Source: CAZTDU01 sp050248795 (GTDB lineage Bacteria; Pseudomonadota; Gammaproteobacteria; Burkholderiales; SG8-39). Taken from it: a DNA stretch of 64,000 nt. Shown here in pieces: positions 7,789 to 17,383 of this stretch. Each line of letters begins with the position of its first letter. Positions within the stretch are counted from its first letter, which is position 1. The notes beneath the pieces are model-generated. The model searched no databases. It had not been told where the DNA came from and saw only the letters and a list, made by a program, of their open reading frames with translations. The translations under genes and the position numbers were made by a program. The stretch is from contig JBFWRS010000006.1 in assembly GCA_050248795.1 (NCBI GenBank), positions 1 through 64,000 of the forward strand. Direction: 5' to 3'.

Positions 7789-8895
7789 ATGGTCATGGTC
7801 AAAGCTAAACGGGACGACCTGCTCAATCCGCTGTCGGCGGTGAGCGGCATCATCGAGCGCAGGCATACGCTGCCAATCCTGTCGAACGTCCTGATGGAAA
7901 GGGCTGGCGAGAATCTTTCGTTCCTGGCGACGGATATCGAGATGCAGATCACGTCCCGCGGAACGGCCGGTGGTCCCGGGGATGCGCGCGCGGTAACTGT
8001 GGGCGCGAGAAAACTGGTTGAGATCCTCCGGGCGCTGCCTTCGGATGCGGAAGTCACACTGCAGTTGCAGGACAAGCGACTTCAGCTGAAGGCAGGTCGC
8101 AGCCGATTTACGCTGCAGACGCTGCCAGCGGAGGATTTTCCCCGACTGGCCAAGCCTGCCGGGGAGGTGGCGCGCTTCTCCGTTCCGCAGCGCCTGCTGC
8201 GCAAGCAGCTTGCATTGGTCCAGTACGCGATGGCGCAGCAGGACATTCGTTACTACCTGAACGGGCTGCTGATGGTAGTGGCGGGGAAGACGCTGAAGCT
8301 CGTCGCGACCGATGGACACAGGCTCGCCTACTCGTCGATGCCGCTGGACGCCGAGTTGCCGTCGCAGGACGTGATCGTGCCGCGCAAGACCGTGACCGAA
8401 CTAGGCAAGCTGCTTGCCGAAAGCGACGAACCGGTGAGCGTGGAGATCTCCGCGACCCAGGCCGCGTTCAGCTTCGGCAGCATCGAACTCGTATCAAAGC
8501 TCGTCGATGGGAAGTTTCCCGACTACACGCGCGTGATCCCTACCGGACACAGGAACACGCTGACGATGGATCGAGAGACACTGCGCCATGCACTGAGTCG
8601 CGCGGCAATCCTGTCCAATGAGAAATTCAGGGGCGTGCGCTGGGTGCTCACGCAGGACAGCCTGAAGATCGTTTCGTCGAATACCGAGCAGGAAGAAGCG
8701 GTGGAGGAACTCGAAGTGAAATACGCGGGAGACGGCCTCGACATAGGCTTCAATGTCACGTACCTGCTCGACGTGCTGAACAACGTGTCGGCAAGTGACG
8801 TGACGGCGAGCTTCGGAGATGCCGCATCGAGCGCGCTGGTGGAGTTCGGCGCGGAACCGGATTTCAAGTATGTCGTCATGCCGATGCGAATCTGA
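7789..8895 (+). CDS. dnaN: DNA polymerase III subunit beta (sliding clamp)
   Basis: Ring-shaped dimeric clamp that tethers the polymerase to DNA. The 368-residue protein is family length and has the three repeated clamp domains. Recognisable segments are ERRHTLPILSNVLME near the start, FTLQTLPAEDFPRL in domain 1, VATDGHRLAYSSMPL at the end of domain 2, and the C-terminal KYVVMPMRI, which forms part of the hydrophobic cleft that binds clamp-binding motifs. The ATG at 7789 follows an AAGGATGAAG ribosome-binding stretch; an alternative ATG two codons later would change little. It lies 29 bases upstream of the gyrB region in the same direction. Confidence 0.97.
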   Translation: MVMVKAKRDDLLNPLSAVSGIIERRHTLPILSNVLMERAGENLSFLATDIEMQITSRGTAGGPGDARAVTVGARKLVEILRALPSDAEVTLQLQDKRLQLKAGRSRFTLQTLPAEDFPRLAKPAGEVARFSVPQRLLRKQLALVQYAMAQQDIRYYLNGLLMVVAGKTLKLVATDGHRLAYSSMPLDAELPSQDVIVPRKTVTELGKLLAESDEPVSVEISATQAAFSFGSIELVSKLVDGKFPDYTRVIPTGHRNTLTMDRETLRHALSRAAILSNEKFRGVRWVLTQDSLKIVSSNTEQEEAVEELEVKYAGDGLDIGFNVTYLLDVLNNVSASDVTASFGDAASSALVEFGAEPDFKYVVMPMRI

Positions 8896-8969
8896 GAGGC
8901 AAGTGAACGCATCATCGAGAAGGGATGGGCAAGGTGGGTGAAGCAGAGCGGCAGGAAGCGGCGCCGGGC

Positions 8970-11369
8970 ATGAGCAGCGATTACGGCTCCGACAGCATCA
9001 AGATACTCAAAGGGCTTGAAGCGGTTCGCAAGCGTCCTGGCATGTACATCGGGGATACTTCGGACGGCACCGGCCTGCACCACATGGTGTTCGAGGTAGT
9101 CGACAACGCGGTGGACGAGGCCCTGGCCGGACATTGCGACGAGATCGTCGTCACCATCCATACGGACAACTCCGTCTCGGTGCTCGACAACGGCCGCGGC
9201 ATTCCCACTGGCATCAAGGAGGATGACGAGCTGAAGCGCTCGGCTGCGGAGATTGTCATGACCGAGCTGCATGCCGGCGGCAAGTTCGACAACAATACGT
9301 ACAAGGTGTCCGGTGGCCTGCATGGCGTCGGCGTTTCCGTCGTGAATGCCTTGTCCGGATGGTTGAGGCTGACGATCTGGCGGGACGGAAAGGTGCATCA
9401 GATCGAGTTTGCCGATGGCGTGGCCACCGCGCCCCTCCGGATCACGGGGTCGACCGAGAAGCGCGGGACGGAAGTCCATTTCCTGGCCTCTAAGGCGATT
9501 TTCGGCACCGTCGACTACCACTACGACATTCTTGCCCGGCGCCTGAGGGAGCTGTCCTTCCTCAACAACGGCGTCAAGATCCTTCTCATAGACCAGCGCG
9601 CGGGCAAGGAGGAGGATTTCGCGTTCTCCGGCGGCGTCAAGGGCTTCGTCGAGTACATGAACCGCTCGAAGGATGTCCTGCATCCGAACGTGTTCAGTTC
9701 CAGCGGCGAGAAGGACGGCATCACCCTGGAGGTGGCGATGCAGTGGAACGACTCCTACCAGGAAAACGTTCTGTGCTTCACCAACAACATTCCCCAGAAA
9801 GATGGCGGCACCCACCTGACGGGACTGCGCGCGGCGATGACGCGCGTGCTGAACAAGTACATCGAAGAAACCGAGCTCGCCAGGAAGGCGAAGGTCGAAA
9901 CAACGGGAGACGACATGCGGGAAGGGCTCGCATGCGTGCTGTCGGTGAAAGTTCCAGAACCAAAGTTTTCGTCCCAGACGAAGGAAAAGCTGGTGTCCTC
10001 CGAGGTCAGGCCGGTTGTCGAGGAGATCGTCGCGGATAAGCTCAGGGAATACCTGCAGGAGCGACCGCAGGACGCGCGCATCATCACCGCCAAGATCGTC
10101 GAGGCGGCGAGGGCACGCGAGGCCGCACGCAAGGCCCGCGAGATGACGCGCAGGAAAGGCCTGCTGGATGGCGTCGGCCTTCCCGGCAAGCTTGCCGACT
10201 GCCAGGAGAAGGACCCGGCGCTGTGCGAGCTCTACCTGGTCGAGGGAGATTCTGCAGGTGGTTCCGCGAAGCAGGGGCGTGACCGCAAGTTCCAGGCCAT
10301 CCTGCCCTTGAAGGGAAAGATCCTCAACGTCGAGAAGGCGCGGTTCGACAAGCTGCTCGGCTCGATGGAGATAGCGACCATGATCACGGCGCTGGGCTGC
10401 GGGATCGGCAAGGAGGAGTACAACCCGGAGAAGCTGCGCTACCACCGCATCATCATCATGACGGATGCTGACGTGGATGGTTCGCACATCCGGACTCTGC
10501 TGCTGACATTCTTCTATCGCCAGATGCCGGAGCTGGTCGAGAGGGGGCATATCTACATAGCCCAGCCCCCTCTCTACAAGGCGAAGCTCGGCAAGGAGGA
10601 GCGCTACCTCAAGGACGACCACGAACTGAACGAGTTCATGCTGCGCCAGGCGCTGGTCGATGCCGCATTGCATCCATCCGCGAAGCGGGATGCCATCCAG
10701 GGCGAGGCGCTGGCCGAACTGGCGAAATCCTACCTCCTGGCTGAAGCCGTGATCGAGCGTGTGTCGCGCTGGCTTGACCGAGATCTGCTCACGGCAATGC
10801 TGCGTGGCGTGCAGGTGGACCTTTCGCGACGCGACGTGGCGGAAGCGTCAGCAGAGGCACTTGCCGCTGCGCTTTCCGCGAGCGGAGAAGAGGTGCGCGT
10901 GGTCAGCCACTTCGATGCAAAGACCGAGCGCTACCAGATCCGCGCCGAGCGGACCAGGCACGGCAATGTGCGTGTCAGCAGCATCGACAACGAGTTCGTC
11001 CTGTCCGGGGACTACGCCCAGATCCGCAGTACGGCAGAGATGCTGCGCGGGCTCGTGGGCGTGGGCGCGTATGTGACGCGCGGCGACAAGCGCCAGTCGG
11101 TGAGAGATTTCCCAGAGGCGATGCGCTGGCTGCTCGCCGAGGTGAAGAAGTCGATGAACCTGCAGCGCTACAAGGGGCTGGGGGAAATGAACCCGGTGCA
11201 ACTGTGGGAGACAACGATGGATCCGGGTGTGCGCCGGCTGCTAAAGGTGCAGATAGAGGATGGCATCGCTGCCGACGAGATCTTCACGAAACTGATGGGC
11301 GACGAGGTCGAACCGAGGCGCGCGTTTATCGAGTCCAACGCGCTCGGCGTCAGAAACCTGGACATCTGA
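8970..11369 (+). CDS. gyrB: DNA gyrase subunit B
   Basis: ATPase subunit of gyrase, which introduces negative supercoils with GyrA (not in the window). From ATG 8970 (MSSDYGSDSIKILKGLEAVR) the protein has 799 residues; the frame is open 15 codons further, but AGGAAG sits 11 bases before 8970. The GHKL ATPase domain has DNAVDEALAG and GGLHGVGVSVVNALS. The Toprim domain has EGDSAGGSAKQGRDR near residue 425 and DADVDGSHI near 498. The roughly 160-residue insertion typical of proteobacterial GyrB follows, then QRYKGLGEMNPVQLWETTMD. It converges on topB with only seven bases between stops and no visible terminator. Confidence 0.98.
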   Translation: MSSDYGSDSIKILKGLEAVRKRPGMYIGDTSDGTGLHHMVFEVVDNAVDEALAGHCDEIVVTIHTDNSVSVLDNGRGIPTGIKEDDELKRSAAEIVMTELHAGGKFDNNTYKVSGGLHGVGVSVVNALSGWLRLTIWRDGKVHQIEFADGVATAPLRITGSTEKRGTEVHFLASKAIFGTVDYHYDILARRLRELSFLNNGVKILLIDQRAGKEEDFAFSGGVKGFVEYMNRSKDVLHPNVFSSSGEKDGITLEVAMQWNDSYQENVLCFTNNIPQKDGGTHLTGLRAAMTRVLNKYIEETELARKAKVETTGDDMREGLACVLSVKVPEPKFSSQTKEKLVSSEVRPVVEEIVADKLREYLQERPQDARIITAKIVEAARAREAARKAREMTRRKGLLDGVGLPGKLADCQEKDPALCELYLVEGDSAGGSAKQGRDRKFQAILPLKGKILNVEKARFDKLLGSMEIATMITALGCGIGKEEYNPEKLRYHRIIIMTDADVDGSHIRTLLLTFFYRQMPELVERGHIYIAQPPLYKAKLGKEERYLKDDHELNEFMLRQALVDAALHPSAKRDAIQGEALAELAKSYLLAEAVIERVSRWLDRDLLTAMLRGVQVDLSRRDVAEASAEALAAALSASGEEVRVVSHFDAKTERYQIRAERTRHGNVRVSSIDNEFVLSGDYAQIRSTAEMLRGLVGVGAYVTRGDKRQSVRDFPEAMRWLLAEVKKSMNLQRYKGLGEMNPVQLWETTMDPGVRRLLKVQIEDGIAADEIFTKLMGDEVEPRRAFIESNALGVRNLDI

Positions 11370-11376
11370 CGCAGGG

Positions 11377-13905
11377 CTATGCGGCCTTGCGCCGCTTGGC
11401 CGCCTTCTTTGCTGCCGGTTTCCGTTTCGGCGGCGCAACTGCTTTCTCTGTCGCCGATTTCGCCGGCTTCTCGGCACGCGGCAGGAATTCAAAGCCGATC
11501 TTGCCGCCCGGGGTCTTGGCAAGAAAGGCCTTGAACTTCCGGCCCTTCCTTGACACGAAGTCCGTCAACAGGTCCGTGCGACCGGTCGACAGCAGCTTTT
11601 CCATCTGGGCGCGCTCGATGGGCTGCTGCAGGATGATGCGCCCCGTGCGGAAATCGCAGCTGCGTGCCGGGCCAACGGATTTTTCGCACACGTATGCCAC
11701 GCCGTGCTCGAACACGCGCGACCCACACTTGGGGCAGGCGCCAAGCGCCTGCTGGGCCGAGAAATCCGGCGCCGGCTCGTTCTCGCCGTCCGCTGAGGAC
11801 TGGCCGAAATCGAACTCCGCACGAAATTCGCTGTTCAGTTTCACGCCTGCGGCGAAAGGCTTGCCCATGCGGCTGCGAAAGCCCGCAACCGGTCCAACGT
11901 AGCGCCTGGTAACCAGTTCGGCAATCTCTTCCGGCGACCACTCGCGCCCGGAGGTGACCTTCCAGATTGAGAAGTCGCAGTTCTGGCACTGGAACTTCCG
12001 GTAGTTCTCCTGGATGGTCCCACCGCACTTGGGGCAGGGCGCAGGCACCGTCGCGAAAGCCGTTTCCGGTATCTCCCCATTCTTGATCCGGTCGACGAGG
12101 TCGCGCGTGACGGACTCGATGTGGTCCATGAACTCCTCGCGGCGCAACTTTCCCGTCTCCATCAGCTTGAGCTTGTGCTCCCAGTCGCCCGTGAGCTCCG
12201 GCGAGGTGATCTCGTCTATGCCGAAATGACGCAGCGCGAACATCAGCGAGAAGGCCTTGGGCGTCGGCACCAACTCCCTGCCGTTGCGGTGCACGTAGTC
12301 TTCCTGGATCAACCCCTCGATGACGGCCGCCCGGGTCGCGGGCGTGCCCAGACCCTTGGTCTCCATCGCCGCCCGGAGTTCGTCGTCCTCCACCAGCTTG
12401 CCGGCGCCCTCCATCGCGGACAGCAGGGTTGCTTCGGTGTATCGCGCCGGCGGCTTGGTGCTGTGGCCCTGTGTCGCCACCTCGAGCACCGTGACCTTCT
12501 CGCCTTGGTCGATCGCGGGCAGGTTCTCGTTGCCGGTCTCGCTGGCGCGTCCGTAGATCGCCAGCCAGCCCGGGCTCTTCAACACGCGGCCTTCGGTCTT
12601 GAAGTGATGATCGCCGACCCTGGTGATCCGGGTGGTCTGCAGGAACTCCGCGCTTGGGTGGAAGATGGCAAGGAACCTGCGCACCACCATGTCATACAGC
12701 TTCTGTTCCGCCTCGCTCAGGCTCTTGGGCTCCTGCAGCGTGGGGATGATGGCGAAGTGGTCTGAAATCTTGGTGTTGTCGAAGACACGCTTGCTGGGGC
12801 GAACCCAGCCCTGCTTGAGCACCTGCCTGGCGAACGTGGCGTAGTCGTTCTGCCGCCCGAGCATTTCCATGGTCTTCTTGACCGTGGGGATGTAATCCTC
12901 GGGCAATGCGCGTGCATCGGTCCTCGGGTAAGTGAGGACCTTGTGGCGTTCGTACAGGGCTTGCGCGAGCGAAAGCGTGGCCTTCGCGGAGAAACCAAAC
13001 CTGCCGTTGGCCTCGCGCTGAAGGCTAGTCAGGTCGAACAGCAACGGCGATGCCTGCGTCGCGGCCTTGGTCTCCTCGGTGGCCAGCCCGTGCGCGCCGC
13101 TGCAGGCCGAGGCGACTGCCGCGGCCTGCTGCTCGGTCCAGATGCGCTCTGCCCTGCGCTCCTCGTCCTCACCTTTGCGGAATGCCGGATCGAACCATCG
13201 GCCCGGGTACTCGCCTGCGCGCGCTCCGAAGCGTGCGTGCACTTCCCAGTAGTCGCGGGACTTGAACGCGCGGATGCGCTCCTCGCGCTCGATGAGCACC
13301 GCCAGCGTCGGCGTCTGCACGCGTCCTACGGTGGTGAGGTAGAACCCGCCCTCCTTGGAATTGAACGCCGTCATCGCCCGAGTGCCGTTGATGCCGACAA
13401 GCCAGTCGGCCTCCGATCGGCATCTCGCGGCATCCGCAAGCGGCAGCAGCTCGCCGTCAGTCTTCAGGGTTTCGAATCCTTCGCGGATCGCGGCCTGCGT
13501 CATCGACTGCAGCCACAGGCGCTGCATGGGCTTCTTCGTCTTCGCGTGCTGCACGATATAGCGAAAGATCAGCTCGCCCTCCCGCCCGGCGTCGCAGGCA
13601 TTGACAATGCCGTCCACGTCCTTGCGCTTGAGCAGACGCAGCAACACGTTGAGCCGATCCTGGCCCCGCTCGATGGGGGCGAGATCGAATCGAGGCGGGA
13701 TCAGGGGCAGGTGAGCAAACGACCATTTGCCCTTCTTGACGTCGAATTCCTCCGGGACCGCGAGTTGCAGCAGGTGGCCTACGGCGGAGGAAAGCACGTA
13801 CTCGTCGCTCTCGAAGTACTCGCCATGTCGAGTGAATCCGCCCAGCGCCCGCGCAATGTCCGCGGCGACCGAAGGCTTCTCTGCGATGATGAGTTTCTTG
13901 CCCAA
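11377..13905 (-). CDS. topB: DNA topoisomerase III
   Basis: Type IA topoisomerase that relaxes or decatenates DNA through a single-strand break. The family start GKKLIIAEKPSVAADIARALGG is preceded by TTG at 13905, taken here as the start (842 residues); the frame is open to another TTG at 13980. The Toprim domain shows DAGREGELIFRYI. The active-site tyrosine is in LTYPRTDARALPEDY near residue 325. Two zinc-ribbon-like segments (CPKCGGTIQENYRKFQCQNC and CPKCGSRVFEHG) lie near residues 600-720. A Lys/Ala-rich tail, typical of nonspecific DNA binding, ends the protein. It is followed leftward by gyrB's 3' end and preceded by smg. Confidence 0.93.
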   Translation of the reverse strand: MGKKLIIAEKPSVAADIARALGGFTRHGEYFESDEYVLSSAVGHLLQLAVPEEFDVKKGKWSFAHLPLIPPRFDLAPIERGQDRLNVLLRLLKRKDVDGIVNACDAGREGELIFRYIVQHAKTKKPMQRLWLQSMTQAAIREGFETLKTDGELLPLADAARCRSEADWLVGINGTRAMTAFNSKEGGFYLTTVGRVQTPTLAVLIEREERIRAFKSRDYWEVHARFGARAGEYPGRWFDPAFRKGEDEERRAERIWTEQQAAAVASACSGAHGLATEETKAATQASPLLFDLTSLQREANGRFGFSAKATLSLAQALYERHKVLTYPRTDARALPEDYIPTVKKTMEMLGRQNDYATFARQVLKQGWVRPSKRVFDNTKISDHFAIIPTLQEPKSLSEAEQKLYDMVVRRFLAIFHPSAEFLQTTRITRVGDHHFKTEGRVLKSPGWLAIYGRASETGNENLPAIDQGEKVTVLEVATQGHSTKPPARYTEATLLSAMEGAGKLVEDDELRAAMETKGLGTPATRAAVIEGLIQEDYVHRNGRELVPTPKAFSLMFALRHFGIDEITSPELTGDWEHKLKLMETGKLRREEFMDHIESVTRDLVDRIKNGEIPETAFATVPAPCPKCGGTIQENYRKFQCQNCDFSIWKVTSGREWSPEEIAELVTRRYVGPVAGFRSRMGKPFAAGVKLNSEFRAEFDFGQSSADGENEPAPDFSAQQALGACPKCGSRVFEHGVAYVCEKSVGPARSCDFRTGRIILQQPIERAQMEKLLSTGRTDLLTDFVSRKGRKFKAFLAKTPGGKIGFEFLPRAEKPAKSATEKAVAPPKRKPAAKKAAKRRKAA

Positions 13906-13999
13906 GATGCGATTGCGCGTTGCGCCCACCCGATGCGGAGAAAGGGCGCGATGATAAGCGCAGTCGCCACCGACAGGCAAACATGTCTGTAGCCGCGGG

Positions 14000-14458
14000 C
14001 TAGCTGGGCAGCCGGTCGGATCCCACGGAAAGCAGGTCTTCGGCGATCAATCGGCTCGCCGGAGTCTGTTGATTCCAAAGCACCATCAGCACGATGAGCT
14101 TCAGTTGCTCCAGCGTCAGTCCGCCTCCTGGGGTGGCCAGTGCTCGCTCGAGGACGATCTCGCGCGCCTCCGGGGAGAGCACCCCAGATTGCTCGAGATA
14201 GAGCAGGAAACCCCGGCACGGCGCCTCGAGCTTGGCGAGCTCCCTCGGGGCATAGAGGCGCAGCGTCGCGGTGGAGGCCGGCAGCGGCGCGAGCTGGCGA
14301 AACGACGCGCGCACGACTCCCTGTAGCCAGGTCAGCGCCTCGCTGATGTCGGAATCGTCGAAACCCGCGGCTGCAAGCTTCTTTGCTACGCCTTCGCTGT
14401 CCTGCGAGATGTCCGCGTGCTGGCAGTTCTCGAATACGTAGAAGAGGATGTCGTACAT
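14000..14458 (-). CDS. smg: Smg family protein (DUF494)
   Basis: A 152-residue cytoplasmic protein of the Smg/DUF494 family, whose biochemical role is unknown. The start MYDILFYVFENCQHADISQD and the following DISEALTWLQGV are typical. It sits between dprA and topB, its usual place beside the def-fmt cluster in proteobacteria. Eleven bases separate it from the dprA stop, so it is likely in one operon with LysM and dprA. Confidence 0.93.
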   Translation of the reverse strand: MYDILFYVFENCQHADISQDSEGVAKKLAAAGFDDSDISEALTWLQGVVRASFRQLAPLPASTATLRLYAPRELAKLEAPCRGFLLYLEQSGVLSPEAREIVLERALATPGGGLTLEQLKLIVLMVLWNQQTPASRLIAEDLLSVGSDRLPS

Positions 14459-14470
14459 GTTGTTGTTCTC

Positions 14471-15562
14471 TCAGTCGACGCGTTGGTAGCGCCCGCCCGG
14501 CAGCGCTGCGACGCGCCCGGCGAGCTCCAGTCTCAGCAGTTCAGCCGCGATCTCCTGGGCACCCAGTCCGGCCAGTGCGCACAGCGAGTCTACGTCCATC
14601 GGTTCGTGCCCCATGCATGCAAGCAGCGGCTCGGCACCTTCGGCGCGCGGCGCAACGACGGACGCAGTGCTTGCGGATCCGGCGACGCGGAAGTCCGCGA
14701 GCTCGCTCAACACATCCTCGGCGGATTCAACCAGTTTGGCGCCCGCCTTGATCAGCGCGTGACACCCCTTGGAAAGCGGCGAATGGATCGAACCGGGAAT
14801 GGCGAATACCTCCCGACCCTGGTCGAGGGCGCTTCTCGCTGTGATCAGCGATCCAGAAGCGATGGCTGCCTCTACAACCAGGCAGCCACGCGACAATCCG
14901 CTGATCAGCCGGTTACGACGCGGGAAGTTGTGCGGGATCGCGGGCGTGGAGAGCGGAAACTCCGACAGCAGCAGTCCTTCGCTGGCTATGCGCTCGGCGA
15001 GCTGCGTGTTTGCCTTGGGATACGAAACGTCGCAGCCGGTACCCAGCACCGCAATGGTGGATCCCGCCGCCGCGAGGCCGCCACGGTGCGCGGCAGCATC
15101 CACGCCTTGTGCGAGCCCGGATACGATGGTGATGCCCGCCTCGCTGAATGCGCGGGCGAAGCGCTCCGCATCGCGCACTCCCTGGGCAGTGGCATTGCGG
15201 CTGCCGACGATCGCGAGCGATCTGCGCGCGAGCAGCCCGGTATTGCCACGCGCGTACAGGACCGGTGGCGGATCGGTGGTCTCGAGAAGCAGGCCCGGAT
15301 AATCGTCGTCTCCGAGCGTGATGAGCCTGTTCCCCGCTTGACCGACCCAGGCCAGGGCGCGCGTTGTCGCCTGCAGCACGCTGTCGGAGTCGAGCGCGGC
15401 AAGGGCGGCGGGCGAGAGCAGGCCGGCAAGCCGGGCGCGTGGACCGGACAGGGCTGCCTCGGGCAGTCCGAAGCGCTTGAGGACTTCGCGGAGCGCTGTC
15501 GCGCTGATTCCGGGCGTGAGCGACAGTTGCAGCCAGCTCGCCAGACCCGGATCGCGGTTCAT
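14471..15562 (-). CDS. dprA: DNA-processing protein DprA
   Basis: Binds incoming single-stranded DNA and loads RecA during natural transformation. The 363-residue protein has an N-terminal helical region. The Rossmann-like DprA core follows, with GSRNATAQGVRDAERFARAF, VSGLAQGVDAAAHRG, AVLGTGCDVSYP and FPRRNRLISGLS. A C-terminal winged-helix-like domain ends the protein. With comM (39420-40919) elsewhere in the window, two conserved competence-related genes are present, although both are widespread in non-transformable bacteria too. A perfect hairpin lies just upstream. Confidence 0.95.
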   Translation of the reverse strand: MNRDPGLASWLQLSLTPGISATALREVLKRFGLPEAALSGPRARLAGLLSPAALAALDSDSVLQATTRALAWVGQAGNRLITLGDDDYPGLLLETTDPPPVLYARGNTGLLARRSLAIVGSRNATAQGVRDAERFARAFSEAGITIVSGLAQGVDAAAHRGGLAAAGSTIAVLGTGCDVSYPKANTQLAERIASEGLLLSEFPLSTPAIPHNFPRRNRLISGLSRGCLVVEAAIASGSLITARSALDQGREVFAIPGSIHSPLSKGCHALIKAGAKLVESAEDVLSELADFRVAGSASTASVVAPRAEGAEPLLACMGHEPMDVDSLCALAGLGAQEIAAELLRLELAGRVAALPGGRYQRVD

Positions 15563-15585
15563 GCCGAAGGACGGCTGAACAGCGT

Positions 15586-15605
15586 CGGGGCGGATGACCG
15601 CCCCG
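15586..15605. repeat. perfect 8-bp hairpin between LysM gene and dprA
   Basis: CGGGGCGG (15586-15593), loop ATGA, CCGCCCCG (15598-15605). It lies in the 57-base gap between the LysM gene stop and the dprA start. There is no U-run on either side, so it is not a standard intrinsic terminator. It could protect the upstream transcript's 3' end or reduce dprA expression. Confidence 0.6.
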
Positions 15606-15619
15606 GTGCCATCGGAGGT

Positions 15620-16699
15620 TCAGGGAGTGGCGACGACATCCAGATTGTTAACCGGCTTGGTCACGCGCATCACCAGCGCGTACGAGACGCGATCGAATAC
15701 GCGGAACACGTAGGCGAGACCATATCGCTCATCCGGCAACTTCACCATCTTCGCCGGATTGTCGCCGCTCGCCTTTGCTATCGTGACCTCGCCGCCCAGA
15801 CGATGCAGGGCGAGCACGTGACCGGGTTCCAGCCCGTTCACCCGTCCGCGATTCAGGGTAATGACCGACTGCGGGCCGCCCTCGCCCACCTTGTCTATGC
15901 TGCCGTAGATGCTCATGATCCGCCCCTTGATTCCCGCCTGCGGCGCGCGGGGCAGGTAAGTGACGGCTACCGGCTTGCCTGCCGCAACCAGGCGGTCGCC
16001 CTTGGAGATCTCGCGGACTGCGGAGACGATCTCCACCGTTGCCGGCTCGCCGGCCGCCAGCACGCGCGCGGTGCCCAGGTAGATCGCTTCGTAGCCCAGG
16101 GTAGTCTTGGACTCTGGATCAACGAGTGCCTTGCCCTGCTGATAGACATGCCAGGTTTTTTCCCCCGAGCCGCCCAGGCCGGACACCACAGCACGGTTGC
16201 CCGCACCGATAATGACGCGATTGTCCTCTGCCGCGATGATCTGCGGCGCGAGCTTCAAGCCATCGGGCTCGACCACCAGCGGCCGGGCAAGGAACGGCTC
16301 TATGACGTTGGCTGGAATGCTCGGGATCGCACCCTCGCTGGTGCTCTCACGGCGAACCTTCGGCTGCAGCTTCTGGGTGCCGCTCACCGAAAGCGTGCCA
16401 CGGCTGCGATCGAGGACGATCACGTTCCCCGGATAGATCAGGTGGGGATTCTTGATTTCGTCCTTGTTCAGGTTCCAGAGCTCCGGCCAGCGCGTAGGCG
16501 CGTCGGTATAGCGCTCCGAGATCGACCACAGGGTGTCGCCGGGCACGACGACGTATCGGTCGGGCGCATCCGCGTTCAGCTGCATGGGGCCCTTGTCCTT
16601 CGGCATGGCGCCCTTGGACTGGGCCGTGGCCCCGCCCGCGACCGCGGCGGCAAGGACAAAAATGAGCGTTGTGATAGACTTACGCATGTCGTATTGCAT
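15620..16699 (-). CDS. exported LysM peptidoglycan-binding protein
   Basis: The start chosen is ATG 16699, preceded by GGGGG seven bases earlier; an ATG at 16687 is equally possible. The N terminus MRKSITTLIFVLAAAVAGG reads as a Sec signal peptide ending near ATAQ, so the protein should be periplasmic. One LysM domain follows (residues about 60-110: DRYVVVPGDTLWSISERYTD and a closing YPGNVIVLDR), which binds peptidoglycan glycan chains. The remaining 240 residues are a conserved but uncharacterised beta-rich extension. It starts the leftward LysM-dprA-smg-topB group and is divergent from def, as in many betaproteobacteria. Confidence 0.88.
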   Translation of the reverse strand: MQYDMRKSITTLIFVLAAAVAGGATAQSKGAMPKDKGPMQLNADAPDRYVVVPGDTLWSISERYTDAPTRWPELWNLNKDEIKNPHLIYPGNVIVLDRSRGTLSVSGTQKLQPKVRRESTSEGAIPSIPANVIEPFLARPLVVEPDGLKLAPQIIAAEDNRVIIGAGNRAVVSGLGGSGEKTWHVYQQGKALVDPESKTTLGYEAIYLGTARVLAAGEPATVEIVSAVREISKGDRLVAAGKPVAVTYLPRAPQAGIKGRIMSIYGSIDKVGEGGPQSVITLNRGRVNGLEPGHVLALHRLGGEVTIAKASGDNPAKMVKLPDERYGLAYVFRVFDRVSYALVMRVTKPVNNLDVVATP

Positions 16700-16843
16700 G
16701 GGACCCCCGTTAATCGCGCTGCGTCCCGGCCTGTTTGAAAGCCCGCTTTGCCGGCCCAAATGTAGCATAACGGCGCAATTGCTTATATGTCGCCTCAAAT
16801 TCTGCATGTAATGCATTCAATTTGCAAGGTAAATAGCTAGTCC

Positions 16844-17347
16844 ATGGCACTCCTGACCATCCTGCGGTATCCCGACGCCCGGTTGCACAAGCTGGCAAGC
16901 CCGGTAACCGTCTTTGACGCGGGCTTGAAGCGGCTTGTCAGCGACATGACCGAGACCATGTACGCAGCCCCGGGCGTGGGTCTCGCCGCCACCCAGGTGG
17001 ATGTGCACAAGCAGGTCATCGTGGTCGACGTGTCCGAGCGTCGTGACACCCTGGTGGTACTGGTGAATCCCGAGATCGTCGACGCCTCGGGCGTGTCCGA
17101 CATCGAAGAGGGTTGCCTGTCGGTGCCCGGAATCTACGACACCGTGGAGCGGGCCGAGCGCATCCGGGTGCGAGCCTGGGACCAGAATGGCAATGCGTTC
17201 ACGCTCGAAGCACAGGGCCTGCTTTCGGTCTGCATTCAGCACGAGATGGATCACCTGAAGGGAAAGGTTTTCGTCGAATACCTTTCGCAGCTGAAACAGA
17301 CTCGCGTGCGCGCGAAGCTCGCCAAGCTGCAGCGCAAGAGCGCGTAG
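16844..17347 (+). CDS. def: peptide deformylase
   Basis: Removes the formyl group from nascent N-terminal methionine. The 167-residue protein carries all three family motifs: GVGLAATQ near residue 45, EGCLSVP near 90 with the metal-binding cysteine, and QHEMDHL near 130 with the two metal-binding histidines and the catalytic glutamate. It begins the def-fmt-rsmB operon. The 144-base divergent region upstream, shared with the LysM gene, is AT-richer than its surroundings and must hold both promoters, but I could not fix them with confidence. Confidence 0.97.
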   Translation: MALLTILRYPDARLHKLASPVTVFDAGLKRLVSDMTETMYAAPGVGLAATQVDVHKQVIVVDVSERRDTLVVLVNPEIVDASGVSDIEEGCLSVPGIYDTVERAERIRVRAWDQNGNAFTLEAQGLLSVCIQHEMDHLKGKVFVEYLSQLKQTRVRAKLAKLQRKSA

Positions 17348-17383
17348 CCCCCGGCGGGCGGCACGGGCCCGCGACACCTGTCC

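Noticed and set aside
11370..11376. Terminator between gyrB and topB
   Set aside because: Only seven bases separate the stops and no hairpin with a U-run is visible nearby.
14417..16738. Open frame of 773 codons on the plus strand opposite dprA and the LysM gene
   Set aside because: Antisense shadow of two recognisable genes; low-complexity Arg/Gly/Ala composition and no family motif.
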